Positions 15,158-23,144 are shown, counted from the stretch's first letter. The stretch is DNA of 23,144 nt from an uncultured Prevotella sp. (GCA_900770845.1 CAAGLS010000210.1:1-23144); one strand, 5' to 3'. Program-made: numbers and translations. The notes: generated from the sequence alone by a model not told the origin.

Positions 15158-15230
15158 AGGGGAAGGAGGAGCCAAGGGCCGCCACCCAAGGCGACGTGGC
15201 CGACGGCGACTACCCGTGGCTTCTCCCCGC
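15158..15230. other. Long imperfect hairpin between acn and icd
   Basis: GGAGGAGCCAAGGG (15165-15178) can pair with 15213-15226 with two mismatches, extended outward by the AAGGGG and CCCCGCCC runs. No T-run follows on the minus strand. It may be an attenuator or an RNA-stabilising structure inside the operon. Confidence 0.5.
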
Positions 15231-15243
15231 CCTTTGGTGGGGC

Positions 15244-17484
15244 TTATTTCTTGCCTGCGTAGTAGTTCATTAGACAACCGGCCATCAGCACCTCGCGCTC
15301 GGCCTTGCCGAGGTTGTTGAAGAAGAGGTGGATGGGCTTCACGCCGTCCTTAGTGATGACCTGCGCGTCGATTTCCTCCTTGCCTTCCTCCATGGCCTTG
15401 CGGATGCCCGGCACGAACACCATGTCGCCGGCAACATAGTCGAACGGCGTGTCGGGAGCGATGGTGAACGGCACGATGCCCCAGTTGATGCAGTTGCTGC
15501 GATAGCGCTTGGTGGCATACTCGTAGCAGATGTTGGCATCGCCGCCCAACACCTTTTGGCAGGAAGCGGCCTGCTCGCGAGCGGAGCCGTCGCCCGGCTT
15601 GTTGGCGAAGACGCAAGAGCCGAAGGAGGTGTCCTTGTCGCTGGCTCCCACTTTCTTCAAAGCCTCCAACACGTGCTGCGGGGTCTTGCCGTCGCGGCGC
15701 TCGTGGTCCTCCTGCTGGATGCGCTTGGCGATGCCCACATACTCAGGCACGCGGCGCGAGAGGGCAAACTCTGAGAGCTTGAGCGGGTTGGAGCGGTAGC
15801 TGGAAGTCTCGCCCGAGGGAATCAGCTCGTCGGTGGTGGTCACGGGGTCGTGGATGACGGCGGCCAGCTCAAGCAGCATGTTGTCCATCATGGGGAACAT
15901 GTGTGGCCAGTCCTTGATGTTGGGGCCATAGCGGAGCTCATAGTTGGGATCGGCCTTGCCGAAGCCATTGAACACGCGGTGCTCATAGATGCGTCCGTCG
16001 TATTTGTAGGGACCGTAGTTGTCGGTGTAGTCCACATCGGTGGCTGCCGTGAGACGGCCTCCATTGGCGGCGGAGGCGGCGATGGAGCGGGCGTCCATCA
16101 GAGCCACCCATGAGATCTGTCCCTGTCCGGGCTTGGAACCCTCGCGGTTGGGGAAGTTGCGCGTGGTGTGGCGGATGCTGAAGCAGTCGTTGCCGGGAAC
16201 GTCGCCGGCACCGAAGCACGGGCCGCAGAAAGCGGGCTTCAACACAACGCCAGCCTCGGTGAGCGTCTGGGCGATGCCACTGCGCTGGATGGCGAGGGAT
16301 ACGGGGGCAGACTGCGGATAGGCCGACATGGTGAAGAAGTCGTTGCCGATGCTCTGGTTGTCGAGAATGGCTGCAGCCTCACTGAGGTTGTCGTAGGTTC
16401 CGCCGGAGCAGCCGGCGATGATGCCTTGGTCGGCATAGACACCACCATCGTGAATCTTGCTCATCAAGTCGATGGTGACCTTGTCGCCGTATTTCTTGCG
16501 TCCCTCGGCCTCTATCTTCTGCAGAATCTCCTGGGGATGCTCCTGCAACTCGTGGATGGTGTAGGCATTGGAAGGATGGAACGGCAGGGCAATCATAGAC
16601 TCCTGAGTGCTAAGGTCGATGCGGATCATGGCATCGTAGTAAGCCTCCTTGCCCGGACGGAGCTCACGGTAGTCCTGCGGACGGTTGTGGAGCTCATAGT
16701 GGTGCTTCACCTCGTCGTCGGTGACCCAAATGGAGCTCAGGCAAGTGGTCTCTGTGGTCATGATGTCGATGCCATTGCGGAAGTCGATGGGCAGGTTCTT
16801 CACGCCGGGGCCAGCAAACTCCAGCACCTTGTTCTTCACGAAACCGCTCTCAAAAGTGGCCTTGACTAAGGAGATGGCCACGTCGTGCGGGCCGATGCCC
16901 TTCTTGGGCTTGCCCTCGAGCCATACCAGCACCACCTGTGGCGGATTGATGTCCCATGTGTTGCGGAGCAGCTGCTTCACCAGCTCGCCACCGCCCTCGC
17001 CAACTCCCATGTTGCCGAGAGAGCCGTAGCGGGTGTGACTGTCGGAGCCGAGAATCATGTTGCCGCACTTGGTCATGGCCTCACGGGCATACTGATGGAT
17101 GACGGCCAAGTTGGCGGGCACGTAGATGCCGCCATACTTCTTTGCTGCGGAGAGGCCGAAGATGTGGTCATCCTCGTTGATGGTGCCGCCCACGGCGCAA
17201 AGCGAGTTGTGACAGTTGGTCATGGCGTAGGGCAACGGAAACTCCTTGAGGCCGCTGGCGCGTGCCGTCTGGATGATGCCCACGTAGGTGATGTCGTGTG
17301 ACATCATCGCGTCAAAGCGGATGTGCATCTTGCCGTCCGCAGACTTGCCCACTTCGTGAGCGCGCAGAATCGAATAGGCGATAGTCTGCTCGCGTGCCTC
17401 GTCGGGCGAAGGAAGTCCTTCCTTCTGAGGTACTATCTGCTGGCCATCCAGCAAATAAACTCCATGATTAATAAGTTCCACCAT
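15244..17484 (-). CDS. acn: Aconitate hydratase (divergent Bacteroidota type)
   Basis: A 746-residue iron-sulphur hydratase that interconverts citrate and isocitrate. The core shows SDSHTRYGSLGNMG at 147-160, a cysteine in AGCSGGTY (C359) and the pair C420/C423 in AFCGPCFGAGD, together the three ligands expected for a [4Fe-4S] cluster. The swivel domain carries GDGSAREQAA at 631-640, where typical aconitases have GSSREHA. The usual GSCTNS motif is replaced by AGCSGG, so it belongs to a divergent branch. Position next to citrate lyase genes and icd supports aconitase rather than another hydratase. No promoter element is seen in the 93 bp between it and citCG, so it is likely read from the cit operon. 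Confidence 0.93.
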   Translation of the reverse strand: MVELINHGVYLLDGQQIVPQKEGLPSPDEAREQTIAYSILRAHEVGKSADGKMHIRFDAMMSHDITYVGIIQTARASGLKEFPLPYAMTNCHNSLCAVGGTINEDDHIFGLSAAKKYGGIYVPANLAVIHQYAREAMTKCGNMILGSDSHTRYGSLGNMGVGEGGGELVKQLLRNTWDINPPQVVLVWLEGKPKKGIGPHDVAISLVKATFESGFVKNKVLEFAGPGVKNLPIDFRNGIDIMTTETTCLSSIWVTDDEVKHHYELHNRPQDYRELRPGKEAYYDAMIRIDLSTQESMIALPFHPSNAYTIHELQEHPQEILQKIEAEGRKKYGDKVTIDLMSKIHDGGVYADQGIIAGCSGGTYDNLSEAAAILDNQSIGNDFFTMSAYPQSAPVSLAIQRSGIAQTLTEAGVVLKPAFCGPCFGAGDVPGNDCFSIRHTTRNFPNREGSKPGQGQISWVALMDARSIAASAANGGRLTAATDVDYTDNYGPYKYDGRIYEHRVFNGFGKADPNYELRYGPNIKDWPHMFPMMDNMLLELAAVIHDPVTTTDELIPSGETSSYRSNPLKLSEFALSRRVPEYVGIAKRIQQEDHERRDGKTPQHVLEALKKVGASDKDTSFGSCVFANKPGDGSAREQAASCQKVLGGDANICYEYATKRYRSNCINWGIVPFTIAPDTPFDYVAGDMVFVPGIRKAMEEGKEEIDAQVITKDGVKPIHLFFNNLGKAEREVLMAGCLMNYYAGKK

Positions 17485-17519
17485 AATAGATTTAAATTTA
17501 AGGATATTAACAGTTTTAC

Positions 17520-17564
17520 AGACAGCCCCACGGCGGCATGTCGGTGGGTGCCAGTGGGCGCTGT
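17520..17564 (-). other. Hairpin between citCG and acn
   Basis: GACAGC and GCTGTC arms are extended by CCCAC/GTGGG with a bulge, in the 93-bp gap. On the minus strand the following bases are TGTAAAACTGTT, a poor T-run, so any termination would be partial. Confidence 0.45.
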
Positions 17565-17577
17565 CAAAGGTTGGATG

Positions 17578-19347
17578 CTATGTTGTTGCCGACGCTGCGG
17601 TGGGCAGCACGGCGTCGAAAAATATCGTGAGAGAGAACATGTCGGCACTGCCGCCTGGCGAAATCCACTGCCTGGTGAATTGCTCGTCCAAGAGGCGTAG
17701 GCCGCGGAGGGTGAAGCTCTGGAGCAGCTGTGAGGCCTGAAGCTTCACTTCTCTTGCAGTCTCCACATTGGCGCGGTAGATGACGTTGGTGTCGTCGAGT
17801 GTGGAGATGATTTTCAGCAGGGTCTTTTGATAGCAGTAAGGGTCGTTGCGGTGCTGCCTCAGAAAGGGCAACCACGACTCGAACAGGTCGGAATAGCCGC
17901 CCATTGCCACCGATCGGGCTCCCCGCGCCGAGGTGTTGCGGCAGACGTAGCCACCGTGGGTGCGCTGGGCTGGGGGAACATGGCTGGCGAGGATGGCGAT
18001 GACATCGCTCAACTTCTGCCCACTGATGCGGTCCACACCCTCCGACTTGGCGAGGAAAGCCGTGGCGGCAATGGCGAGTCCCATGCAGAAAAGGGCTCCA
18101 CGGTGGGTGTTGACACCATTCGTGGTCTTGAGCATGGCGCGCTCAGCCTCACGCCCCACCTCCCGGAGCGAGTCCATGTTGGGCATGGTGCCGCTCCAAG
18201 CCATTTCGGCGAAGCGGTTGAAGAAGGGGTGCAGGCTCTGGATGCTGCGCGTCATGAGCGTATGGTCCATGTCTTTGTGGGCGCCGCAGTTGTCGCGGTC
18301 CACGAGTCCTGGCTTAGGTGTCGTGTCGAGTTCTTCCTGCAAGGCGCATGTGGCAAGACGTGAGATAAGGAATGGCACGGTGGAGTCGACCACCAATGCG
18401 GCGGCCTCGCTGAGCGAGTGGCTCTTCAGCGCGGCCCTCACGCGGGATGCGCTCACCACCGAGCCGTCCTGCCCCACTCTCTCGATGACGTTCAGTTGGA
18501 TGCCCTTGGCGGGCAGCAACCGGGCCATCAGTTCATTGTAGCGATTGGTGAGCGGGTCGGTGGGCTCACTTCCCACAAAGCGCACGCTGACATTGAGCGC
18601 GGGGGCTATGTAATGGGTGAAGATGTCGAGGTCGAGCTGTATCTGGCTGTCGGTGACATCGCTGAGACTCTTGATGAAATAGGAGGGAAAAGTGGATGAG
18701 GACACCGTGTAGGCACTGCCCTTGCAGACCGTGACATTCTTCAAATCGTCAGTGCCCAGCTCAATCATCTTCTTGCGCTCCACGTAGGAGAAGACCGAGC
18801 GGTCCTCCTTGACGGGAATGACGAAGAGGTGGTCCACCTGCTTGGCTGCCGTCTCGATAAGGTAGCGGTGACCCTTGGTGAAGGGATTGGCGTTGATGAC
18901 AATGGCTCCGCATCGGCCCTCCTGTCGCAGCGACTGCAGGTAGTGGCAATAGCGCGAGAGGGGTTCCTTGTTGCTCTCCAAGAACACGGCTCTGTCGCTG
19001 CGTCCAATCAGCTCAAAGGCCATACTCTGGAAGATGTCGAGGTTCTGCGGTTTGGTGATGACCTTCACCGTGGGGTAGCCGCGCCGTCCCACCATCATCA
19101 TCAAGTGGGAGACCAGCCGGTTGGCGAGGTGCTCGTCGCGACAGTCGGGCCTTACGGCCACACACCGTATCGTATCGCCGAGCAGTCCGCCAGCGGCCAA
19201 GATGTCGTCGCCGCCCATCGGGGAAATCACGGCATAATAGTCCATATTGTCCACACGCAGGTCGCTGGAGCCAAGAAACTCCTTCACCTTGTTGCGTGCA
19301 GGGGCGTATGAGAGTGGCACTTCGTGTATCTCAAAGTCGCTGTACAT
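17578..19347 (-). CDS. citCG: Fused citrate lyase ligase (CitC) and triphosphoribosyl-dephospho-CoA synthase (CitG)
   Basis: A 589-residue fusion of two citrate lyase maturation enzymes. Residues about 1-125 form the GNAT-like N-terminal part of CitC (CVAVRPDCRDEHLANRLV). Residues 148-330 form the nucleotidyltransferase part, with NANPFTKGHRYLIE at 152-165. CitC acetylates the prosthetic group of the acyl carrier subunit using acetate and ATP. Residues about 331-589 are CitG: LQEELDTTPKPGLVDRDNCG at 336-355, NGVNTHRGALF at 410-420 and SPGGSADM at 563-570. CitG makes the triphosphoribosyl-dephospho-CoA precursor. The frame runs through without a break, so the fusion is real in this sequence. 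The start overlaps the end of citX by 17 bp. In other bacteria citC and citG are separate, or citG is fused to citX. Confidence 0.93.
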   Translation of the reverse strand: MYSDFEIHEVPLSYAPARNKVKEFLGSSDLRVDNMDYYAVISPMGGDDILAAGGLLGDTIRCVAVRPDCRDEHLANRLVSHLMMMVGRRGYPTVKVITKPQNLDIFQSMAFELIGRSDRAVFLESNKEPLSRYCHYLQSLRQEGRCGAIVINANPFTKGHRYLIETAAKQVDHLFVIPVKEDRSVFSYVERKKMIELGTDDLKNVTVCKGSAYTVSSSTFPSYFIKSLSDVTDSQIQLDLDIFTHYIAPALNVSVRFVGSEPTDPLTNRYNELMARLLPAKGIQLNVIERVGQDGSVVSASRVRAALKSHSLSEAAALVVDSTVPFLISRLATCALQEELDTTPKPGLVDRDNCGAHKDMDHTLMTRSIQSLHPFFNRFAEMAWSGTMPNMDSLREVGREAERAMLKTTNGVNTHRGALFCMGLAIAATAFLAKSEGVDRISGQKLSDVIAILASHVPPAQRTHGGYVCRNTSARGARSVAMGGYSDLFESWLPFLRQHRNDPYCYQKTLLKIISTLDDTNVIYRANVETAREVKLQASQLLQSFTLRGLRLLDEQFTRQWISPGGSADMFSLTIFFDAVLPTAASATT

Positions 19348-19849
19348 AGTCGCTGATCATTTCCTTTATCCGGGCCTGCAATTCCTCTTGCGTGTGGGTA
19401 TGCATCCTCATGCAGAGGCGGGCCTCATTGCCGCAAATCAAGCACTTGCGGGGTTCCAGTCCCAATTGCCGGCGAGAGACGGGCACGCCGCCCGGGCCTA
19501 TCACGTCCACATCGAAGAGACGGCCCAAAGGATGGCTTTCCTCTATCTCGCAGCAGCGGCGCTTCACATCCTCGGCTCCCAACTTCACCATGCAGTAGGC
19601 TTCGAAGCCCGTCGCGAGGTCTTTCTCCTCCCAGAGCAGCATGTCGTCGTCGAAAGCGGAACGCACGGCCTTGGCGGCCGCTGTGGCAACGACGAGGGAA
19701 CTGGCATTCCGCTTCACCTTGCCTGGCATGACCACAGTGAGACAAACCAGCGTCAGGTCGGGATAGTGAGCCATGAGATCCTTCTCGTGGCTCCATCGGT
19801 GGTCACGGCTGGCAAGAAGTTCTGTAAGCGAAATCTCCAGTTCCTTCAT
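19331..19849 (-). CDS. citX: Citrate lyase holo-ACP synthase CitX
   Basis: A 172-residue phosphoribosyl-dephospho-CoA transferase that attaches the prosthetic group to a serine of CitD. The family motifs are visible: PLGRLFDVDVIGPGG at 107-121, then PVSR, and RKCLICGNEARLC at 134-146. Length is normal. It is 34 bp after citF and overlaps citCG by 17 bp at its end, so the attaching enzyme and the maker of its substrate are translationally linked. Confidence 0.93.
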   Translation of the reverse strand: MKELEISLTELLASRDHRWSHEKDLMAHYPDLTLVCLTVVMPGKVKRNASSLVVATAAAKAVRSAFDDDMLLWEEKDLATGFEAYCMVKLGAEDVKRRCCEIEESHPLGRLFDVDVIGPGGVPVSRRQLGLEPRKCLICGNEARLCMRMHTHTQEELQARIKEMISDYVQRL

Positions 19850-19883
19850 CGGTTGCTTATTTGAATATTGAGACTTGTTGAAA

Positions 19884-21419
19884 TCAATCTACAATGTTTC
19901 TAATCACATCCTGCACCTGTCCGTGACGGTTGAGCACCACGCCAACCACCTTGTCGCCGAAGGGCAGCGGGTCGGGCGTGCCGATGACACGGAGCGCACG
20001 GTCGCGAAGCTCCTCAAGGGTGACGAGCTTGATGCCGGCCTCTTCCAAGCGCTTGGCCAGGTCGGGACGCTGCGGGTTGACAGCCACGCCATACTCCGTC
20101 ACCACCACGTCGACGTTCTCACCGGGAGTGATGAGCGTGGTCACATGGTCGACGATGCAGGGGATGCGGCCGCGCAGCAACGGGCAGACGATGATGCTCA
20201 GTGCGGAGTCGGCAGCCGTGTCGGGATGGCCGCCAATGGCGCCACGGATGATGCCATCGCTGCCCACAAGCACGTTGACATTGAAGTTGACATCCACTTC
20301 AAGGGCCGAGAGGATGACGATGTCGAGATAGTGGGTGGCAGCACCCTGCTCCTCGGCGCTTGCATACTCATTGGCCGCCACTTCCTTGTGCATCGGGTCA
20401 TTCTTGAGCGACTCGGCGGCAACCTTGTCAAAGGACTGCACGTCGACGAGCCTGTCTATGAGCCCCTCCTCGTGCATCTTCACCATGTGGGCGGTGATGC
20501 CGCCAAGAGCGAAGGATGCCTTGATGTTGTTGTCTATCATGTATTGGCGGATATACTTCACAACGGCGAGCGAGGCGCCACCTGAACCGGTCTGGATGGA
20601 GAAGCCGTTCTTCATGTAGCCACTGTTGATGACCACCTGTGCGGCAGTCTGCGCCAACAGGATGTCGCGCGGGTTCTTGGTGTCGCGGATGGCGCCGGAG
20701 GCTATCTGAGAGGAATCGCCCACAGAGTCGACCACCACCACGTAGTCAACGTCTCGCTCCGAGATGGAGTTGTGGAGGTTGGGGTAGCTCACAAGGTCGT
20801 CGGTGACAATCACCACCTTGTCGGCATGGCGCGAATCGGGGAGCGCATAGCCCAAGGAGCCGCAGATGGACTTGGCGTTGGGGGAGCTGCTGTAGCCGCA
20901 GGCGTTGCCCAACGGGTCGCAGGAAGAGGCACCGAGGAAGGCCACATCGATATGCAGCTTGCCGTTGGCTATCTCCTGGCCACGAGTGCCATGGGAACGG
21001 AACACCACAGGCTCCTTCAACAGTCCATGGGAGATGGCCTTGCCCAATTCGCCGCGCATACCACTGGTGGAAATGCCGGTCACAACACCATTCTTGATAT
21101 GGTCAATCAGCGGCGTGTCGGCATCGGTCAAGCTGGAGGCGGCCACCTTGATGTCCTTGAAGCCCATTTCGGCAATCTTCGCCATCACAAGGGGAAGCAC
21201 CTTGTCGCCCTTGCGGAAATGATGATGGAAGGACACGGTCATACCGTCCTTGAGGCCTACCTTGCGGATGGCCTCCTCAAGGGTGACGACTTTGGAACTC
21301 TCTTTCTGATATTCTGTGCGGGGTGTGGCGACCTTTTTGTCGTTGCAGTCGCTCACGTTCATATTCAAATGCTCAGCCACTTCCTGGAGAAGGGCCTGGC
21401 GGTCTTCTATCTTTTTCAT
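19884..21419 (-). CDS. citF: Citrate lyase alpha subunit (citrate:acetyl-ACP transferase) CitF
   Basis: A 511-residue subunit that swaps acetyl for citryl on the acyl carrier subunit. SFHHHFRKGDKV at 63-74 and the later SIQTGSGGASLA and VTEYGVAVNPQRPDL segments are typical of CitF and of the CoA-transferase fold. Length fits the family. The start overlaps the end of citE by 4 bp (ATGA), which couples production of the alpha and beta subunits expected in equal amounts. It works with CitE and CitD to split citrate into acetate and oxaloacetate. Confidence 0.97.
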   Translation of the reverse strand: MKKIEDRQALLQEVAEHLNMNVSDCNDKKVATPRTEYQKESSKVVTLEEAIRKVGLKDGMTVSFHHHFRKGDKVLPLVMAKIAEMGFKDIKVAASSLTDADTPLIDHIKNGVVTGISTSGMRGELGKAISHGLLKEPVVFRSHGTRGQEIANGKLHIDVAFLGASSCDPLGNACGYSSSPNAKSICGSLGYALPDSRHADKVVIVTDDLVSYPNLHNSISERDVDYVVVVDSVGDSSQIASGAIRDTKNPRDILLAQTAAQVVINSGYMKNGFSIQTGSGGASLAVVKYIRQYMIDNNIKASFALGGITAHMVKMHEEGLIDRLVDVQSFDKVAAESLKNDPMHKEVAANEYASAEEQGAATHYLDIVILSALEVDVNFNVNVLVGSDGIIRGAIGGHPDTAADSALSIIVCPLLRGRIPCIVDHVTTLITPGENVDVVVTEYGVAVNPQRPDLAKRLEEAGIKLVTLEELRDRALRVIGTPDPLPFGDKVVGVVLNRHGQVQDVIRNIVD

Positions 21420-22306
21420 GCTAAATCCTCCTTCTTTATAACGTGTGAAGCCAAGGCGAGGTCAATGACGCGCTGGGCGCGGAGCACCACAGGGCGGTCC
21501 ACCATCTTGCCGTTGACAGCGATCACACCGCTGCCTTTCTTCTCAGCTTCCTTGATGGCTGCCACCACACGCATGGCCTTGTCAATATCTTTCTGTTTGG
21601 GGATGAACACTTCGTTGACCACGGGTATCTGCCTGGGGTTGATGACAGACTTGCCGTCGAAGCCGAGCTGCTTGATGAGCTCCACCTCTTTGCGGAAGGT
21701 TTCCATGTCGTTGAGGTTGGAATAGACAGTATCGAGGGCATCGATTCCAGCTGCCCTTGCAGCCACGACGATGGTCTGGCGGGCCAACAGCAGCTCAATG
21801 CCCTCGGGCGAGCGCTGTGTCTTCAGGTTGGCACAATAGTCCTCGGCGCCAAGGGCGATGCCCATCATGCGCTTTGAGGCCGTTGCTATGGCGTAAGCGT
21901 TGACCACACCCAGGGCGCTCTCGATGGCTGCCATAATCTTGGTGCGGCCAAGACAGCCGAGCTCCTTTTCCACCTTCTCGATCTCGGCTTCCACCTCCCT
22001 TACTTCGTCGGCGGTTTCGGTCTTGGGCATACGGATTACGTCGACGCCGGCTTTCACCACGGCCTCGATGTCCTTCTTGCCGTAAGGAGTGTTGAGGGGA
22101 TTGATTCTCACCACCATCTCCGTGTCGCCGTAGTCAATGGTCTTCAACGCATTGTAGACGAGCAAACGCGCAGTGTCCTTCTCTGCCATCGTCACGGAAT
22201 CCTCCAGGTCGAGCATAATGGAGTCGGGACCGTAGATGAAGGCATCAGCCATCATGCCGGGGTTGTTGCCCGGCACAAACATCATGGTTCTTCTTAATCT
22301 TTGCAT
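21416..22306 (-). CDS. citE: Citrate lyase beta subunit (citryl-ACP lyase) CitE
   Basis: A 296-residue TIM-barrel lyase that cleaves citryl-ACP to oxaloacetate and acetyl-ACP. LRRTMMFVPGNNPGM near the start, the metal-site segment IMLDLEDSV at 30-38, VVRINPLNTPYG, and IMAAIESALGVVNAY are all characteristic. It follows citD by 75 bp and overlaps citF by 4 bp. Length is normal and no key segment is missing. Confidence 0.97.
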   Translation of the reverse strand: MQRLRRTMMFVPGNNPGMMADAFIYGPDSIMLDLEDSVTMAEKDTARLLVYNALKTIDYGDTEMVVRINPLNTPYGKKDIEAVVKAGVDVIRMPKTETADEVREVEAEIEKVEKELGCLGRTKIMAAIESALGVVNAYAIATASKRMMGIALGAEDYCANLKTQRSPEGIELLLARQTIVVAARAAGIDALDTVYSNLNDMETFRKEVELIKQLGFDGKSVINPRQIPVVNEVFIPKQKDIDKAMRVVAAIKEAEKKGSGVIAVNGKMVDRPVVLRAQRVIDLALASHVIKKEDLA

Positions 22307-22381
22307 AGGTCAATTGCAGGTTTAGTTGGTTTGATTGTTGAAAGAGGACGGCTTTCATCCTCAGTCTGGCATTCTCGATGA

Positions 22382-22663
22382 TCAGTCCTTCCAGACGTCC
22401 TGTCCTGTGGCCCTGACGGCGGCAGCCGTCACGCGGGCTCTGATTGTACAGTCGAGGGCACCTTTGTCAGTTGCTTTGACGTGGGCTTTGTCAATGCCGC
22501 GCTCATGGAGCGTCTCGGCGATGACTTTCTTGATCTGGGCGCCAAACTGATAGGCAACTGTGCTGTCCAGATCTATCTCCAGAGCGTCTTTCTCAGTGGG
22601 CGCTATCTGAATGAGAATGTCGCCAGACTCCAGTGTGCCAGCAAAAGAATCCTTCAGTTCCAT
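22382..22663 (-). CDS. citD: Citrate lyase acyl carrier protein (gamma subunit) CitD
   Basis: A 93-residue carrier protein, the smallest subunit of citrate lyase. The N-terminal GTLESGDILIQI contains the serine (Ser13) that should carry the phosphoribosyl-dephospho-CoA group added by CitX and acetylated by CitC. It is the first gene of the cluster and has a leader of roughly 180 bp with a promoter-like sequence at its far end. Confidence 0.95.
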   Translation of the reverse strand: MELKDSFAGTLESGDILIQIAPTEKDALEIDLDSTVAYQFGAQIKKVIAETLHERGIDKAHVKATDKGALDCTIRARVTAAAVRATGQDVWKD

Positions 22664-22840
22664 AGTTTAAATTTTAAGTTAGTACATGTGTATATAAAAA
22701 AAACGAAAGCAAAGCATGTCTTGCAGTGGCACCCACAGCACCTCTGTCATCGACGCTTACGCTCCCGCGAGTAGTTGACGGTGATTTTGTCCCTACATCA
22801 ACTTGGTGAATCACTCCACACAAGCTGGTTGTTGTTTGCG
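22664..22840 (-). promoter_or_regulatory. Long 5' leader of the citrate lyase operon
   Basis: About 175 bp separate the promoter candidate from the citD ATG. The reading frames here look non-coding. Small inverted repeats are present (for example CTCCCGCGAG near 22762), but no riboswitch consensus that I recognise. A regulatory role is possible but unproven. Confidence 0.4.
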
Positions 22841-22844
22841 AGTG

Positions 22845-22876
22845 CAAATAAAGCAACTTTTTTGCGAATTACCAAA
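22845..22876 (-). promoter_or_regulatory. Candidate promoter of the citrate cluster
   Basis: The minus strand reads TTTG (22876-22873), 20 bases, then TTTATTTG (22852-22845). That is a full -33 box and a -7 box with one mismatch from TAnnTTTG, at near-ideal spacing. It is upstream of citD, the first gene of a same-strand series ending at the icd terminator. Confidence 0.5.
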
Positions 22877-22930
22877 TTTTAGTGGGATATTTTTATTAAA
22901 TTAACTTTAAATTCCGGCTAAGAAGTTTTG

Positions 22931-23060
22931 GATTGAAAAAAGACTGAAAGACAAAACGAAACCTCAAACAATCCAATAGAAGAAAAAGGAAAGATAAAGG
23001 ACAAGCAAGAAAGAAAGCGGAAAGCAATGAAGCGCGAATCTAAGACAAACTGAAAAACAA
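22931..23060 (+). other. Purine-rich intergenic tract
   Basis: The plus strand is strongly rich in A and G, most of all at 22975-23038, with almost no T. I see no open frame, hairpin or known RNA. It is upstream of the citrate promoter candidate. Confidence 0.6.
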
Positions 23061-23070
23061 CCCATTCACT

Positions 23071-23091
23071 ATGCATAATGCATAATGCATA
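23071..23091 (+). repeat. Three tandem copies of ATGCATA
   Basis: The 7-mer ATGCATA occurs three times in a row, followed by ATTGGCAT. Such short AT-rich tandem repeats are common between genes in Bacteroidota. The last 53 bases contain nothing else I can name. Confidence 0.9.
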
Positions 23092-23144
23092 ATTGGCATT
23101 CGCCCAACATGCGGGTGCAAACAGGGGATGGAAAAGCGGTCGAA

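Noticed and set aside
22674..22856. 60-codon open frame in the citD leader
   Set aside because: It has a low-complexity, unfamiliar product and overlaps the promoter candidate; it is more likely untranslated leader.
1..23144. CRISPR arrays, tRNA or rRNA genes, insertion sequences
   Set aside because: No regularly spaced repeats with unique spacers, no cloverleaf or rRNA sequence, and no transposase or integrase frame were found; the short repeats present are tandem or inverted elements of other kinds.

Overview
The window reads as a Bacteroidota chromosome, probably a Prevotella-like member of the Bacteroidales. The basis is the eukaryotic-type NADP isocitrate dehydrogenase, an invertible hsdS locus, a large secreted protein built of jelly-roll and Ig-like modules, and several promoter candidates of the Bacteroidota form TAnnTTTG. 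The genus is an inference. Every gene I accept is on the minus strand except the partial hsdS at the left edge.

Left part (1-9770), clearly more AT-rich: a type I restriction-modification island. In transcription order it holds a decayed XRE-type regulator (9686-9345), hsdR, hsdM, a truncated DUF1016 gene, an intact DUF1016/PD-(D/E)XK nuclease gene, and hsdS. Beyond hsdS lie a Panacea-domain antitoxin and a MazF/PemK-like toxin gene overlapping by 4 bp, then a second, convergent hsdS body open to the left edge. The two hsdS genes share three inverted repeats at equivalent positions: N-terminal, central and C-terminal. The N-terminal pair (1-28 and 3250-3277) is perfect and in the same reading frame, so inversion would fuse the other specificity body to the fixed first codons of the expressed gene and flip the toxin-antitoxin pair with it. 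No recombinase is visible in the window. The island also carries a 33-bp repeat made of 11-mers, an array of 7-mers starting at the hsdM stop codon, and two palindromes inside the DUF1016 reading frame.

Middle (9780-13900), GC-rich: a gene for a 1179-residue secreted multidomain protein of unknown ligand, ending in a secretion-type tail, followed by a strong hairpin.

Right part (13836-22876), GC-rich: a minus-strand citrate cluster in the order citD-citE-citF-citX-citCG-acn-icd. The first five genes encode all three citrate lyase subunits and the enzymes that make, attach and acetylate its prosthetic group, with CitC and CitG fused in one chain. Aconitase and NADP isocitrate dehydrogenase follow, and a textbook terminator lies after icd. 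Together they place citrate at a branch point: cleavage to acetate and oxaloacetate, or conversion to 2-oxoglutarate (or the reverse). Neither a citrate synthase nor a citrate transporter is present in the window. A promoter-like sequence lies about 180 bp before citD. The last 270 bases hold a purine-rich tract and a short 7-bp tandem repeat, with no gene I can support.
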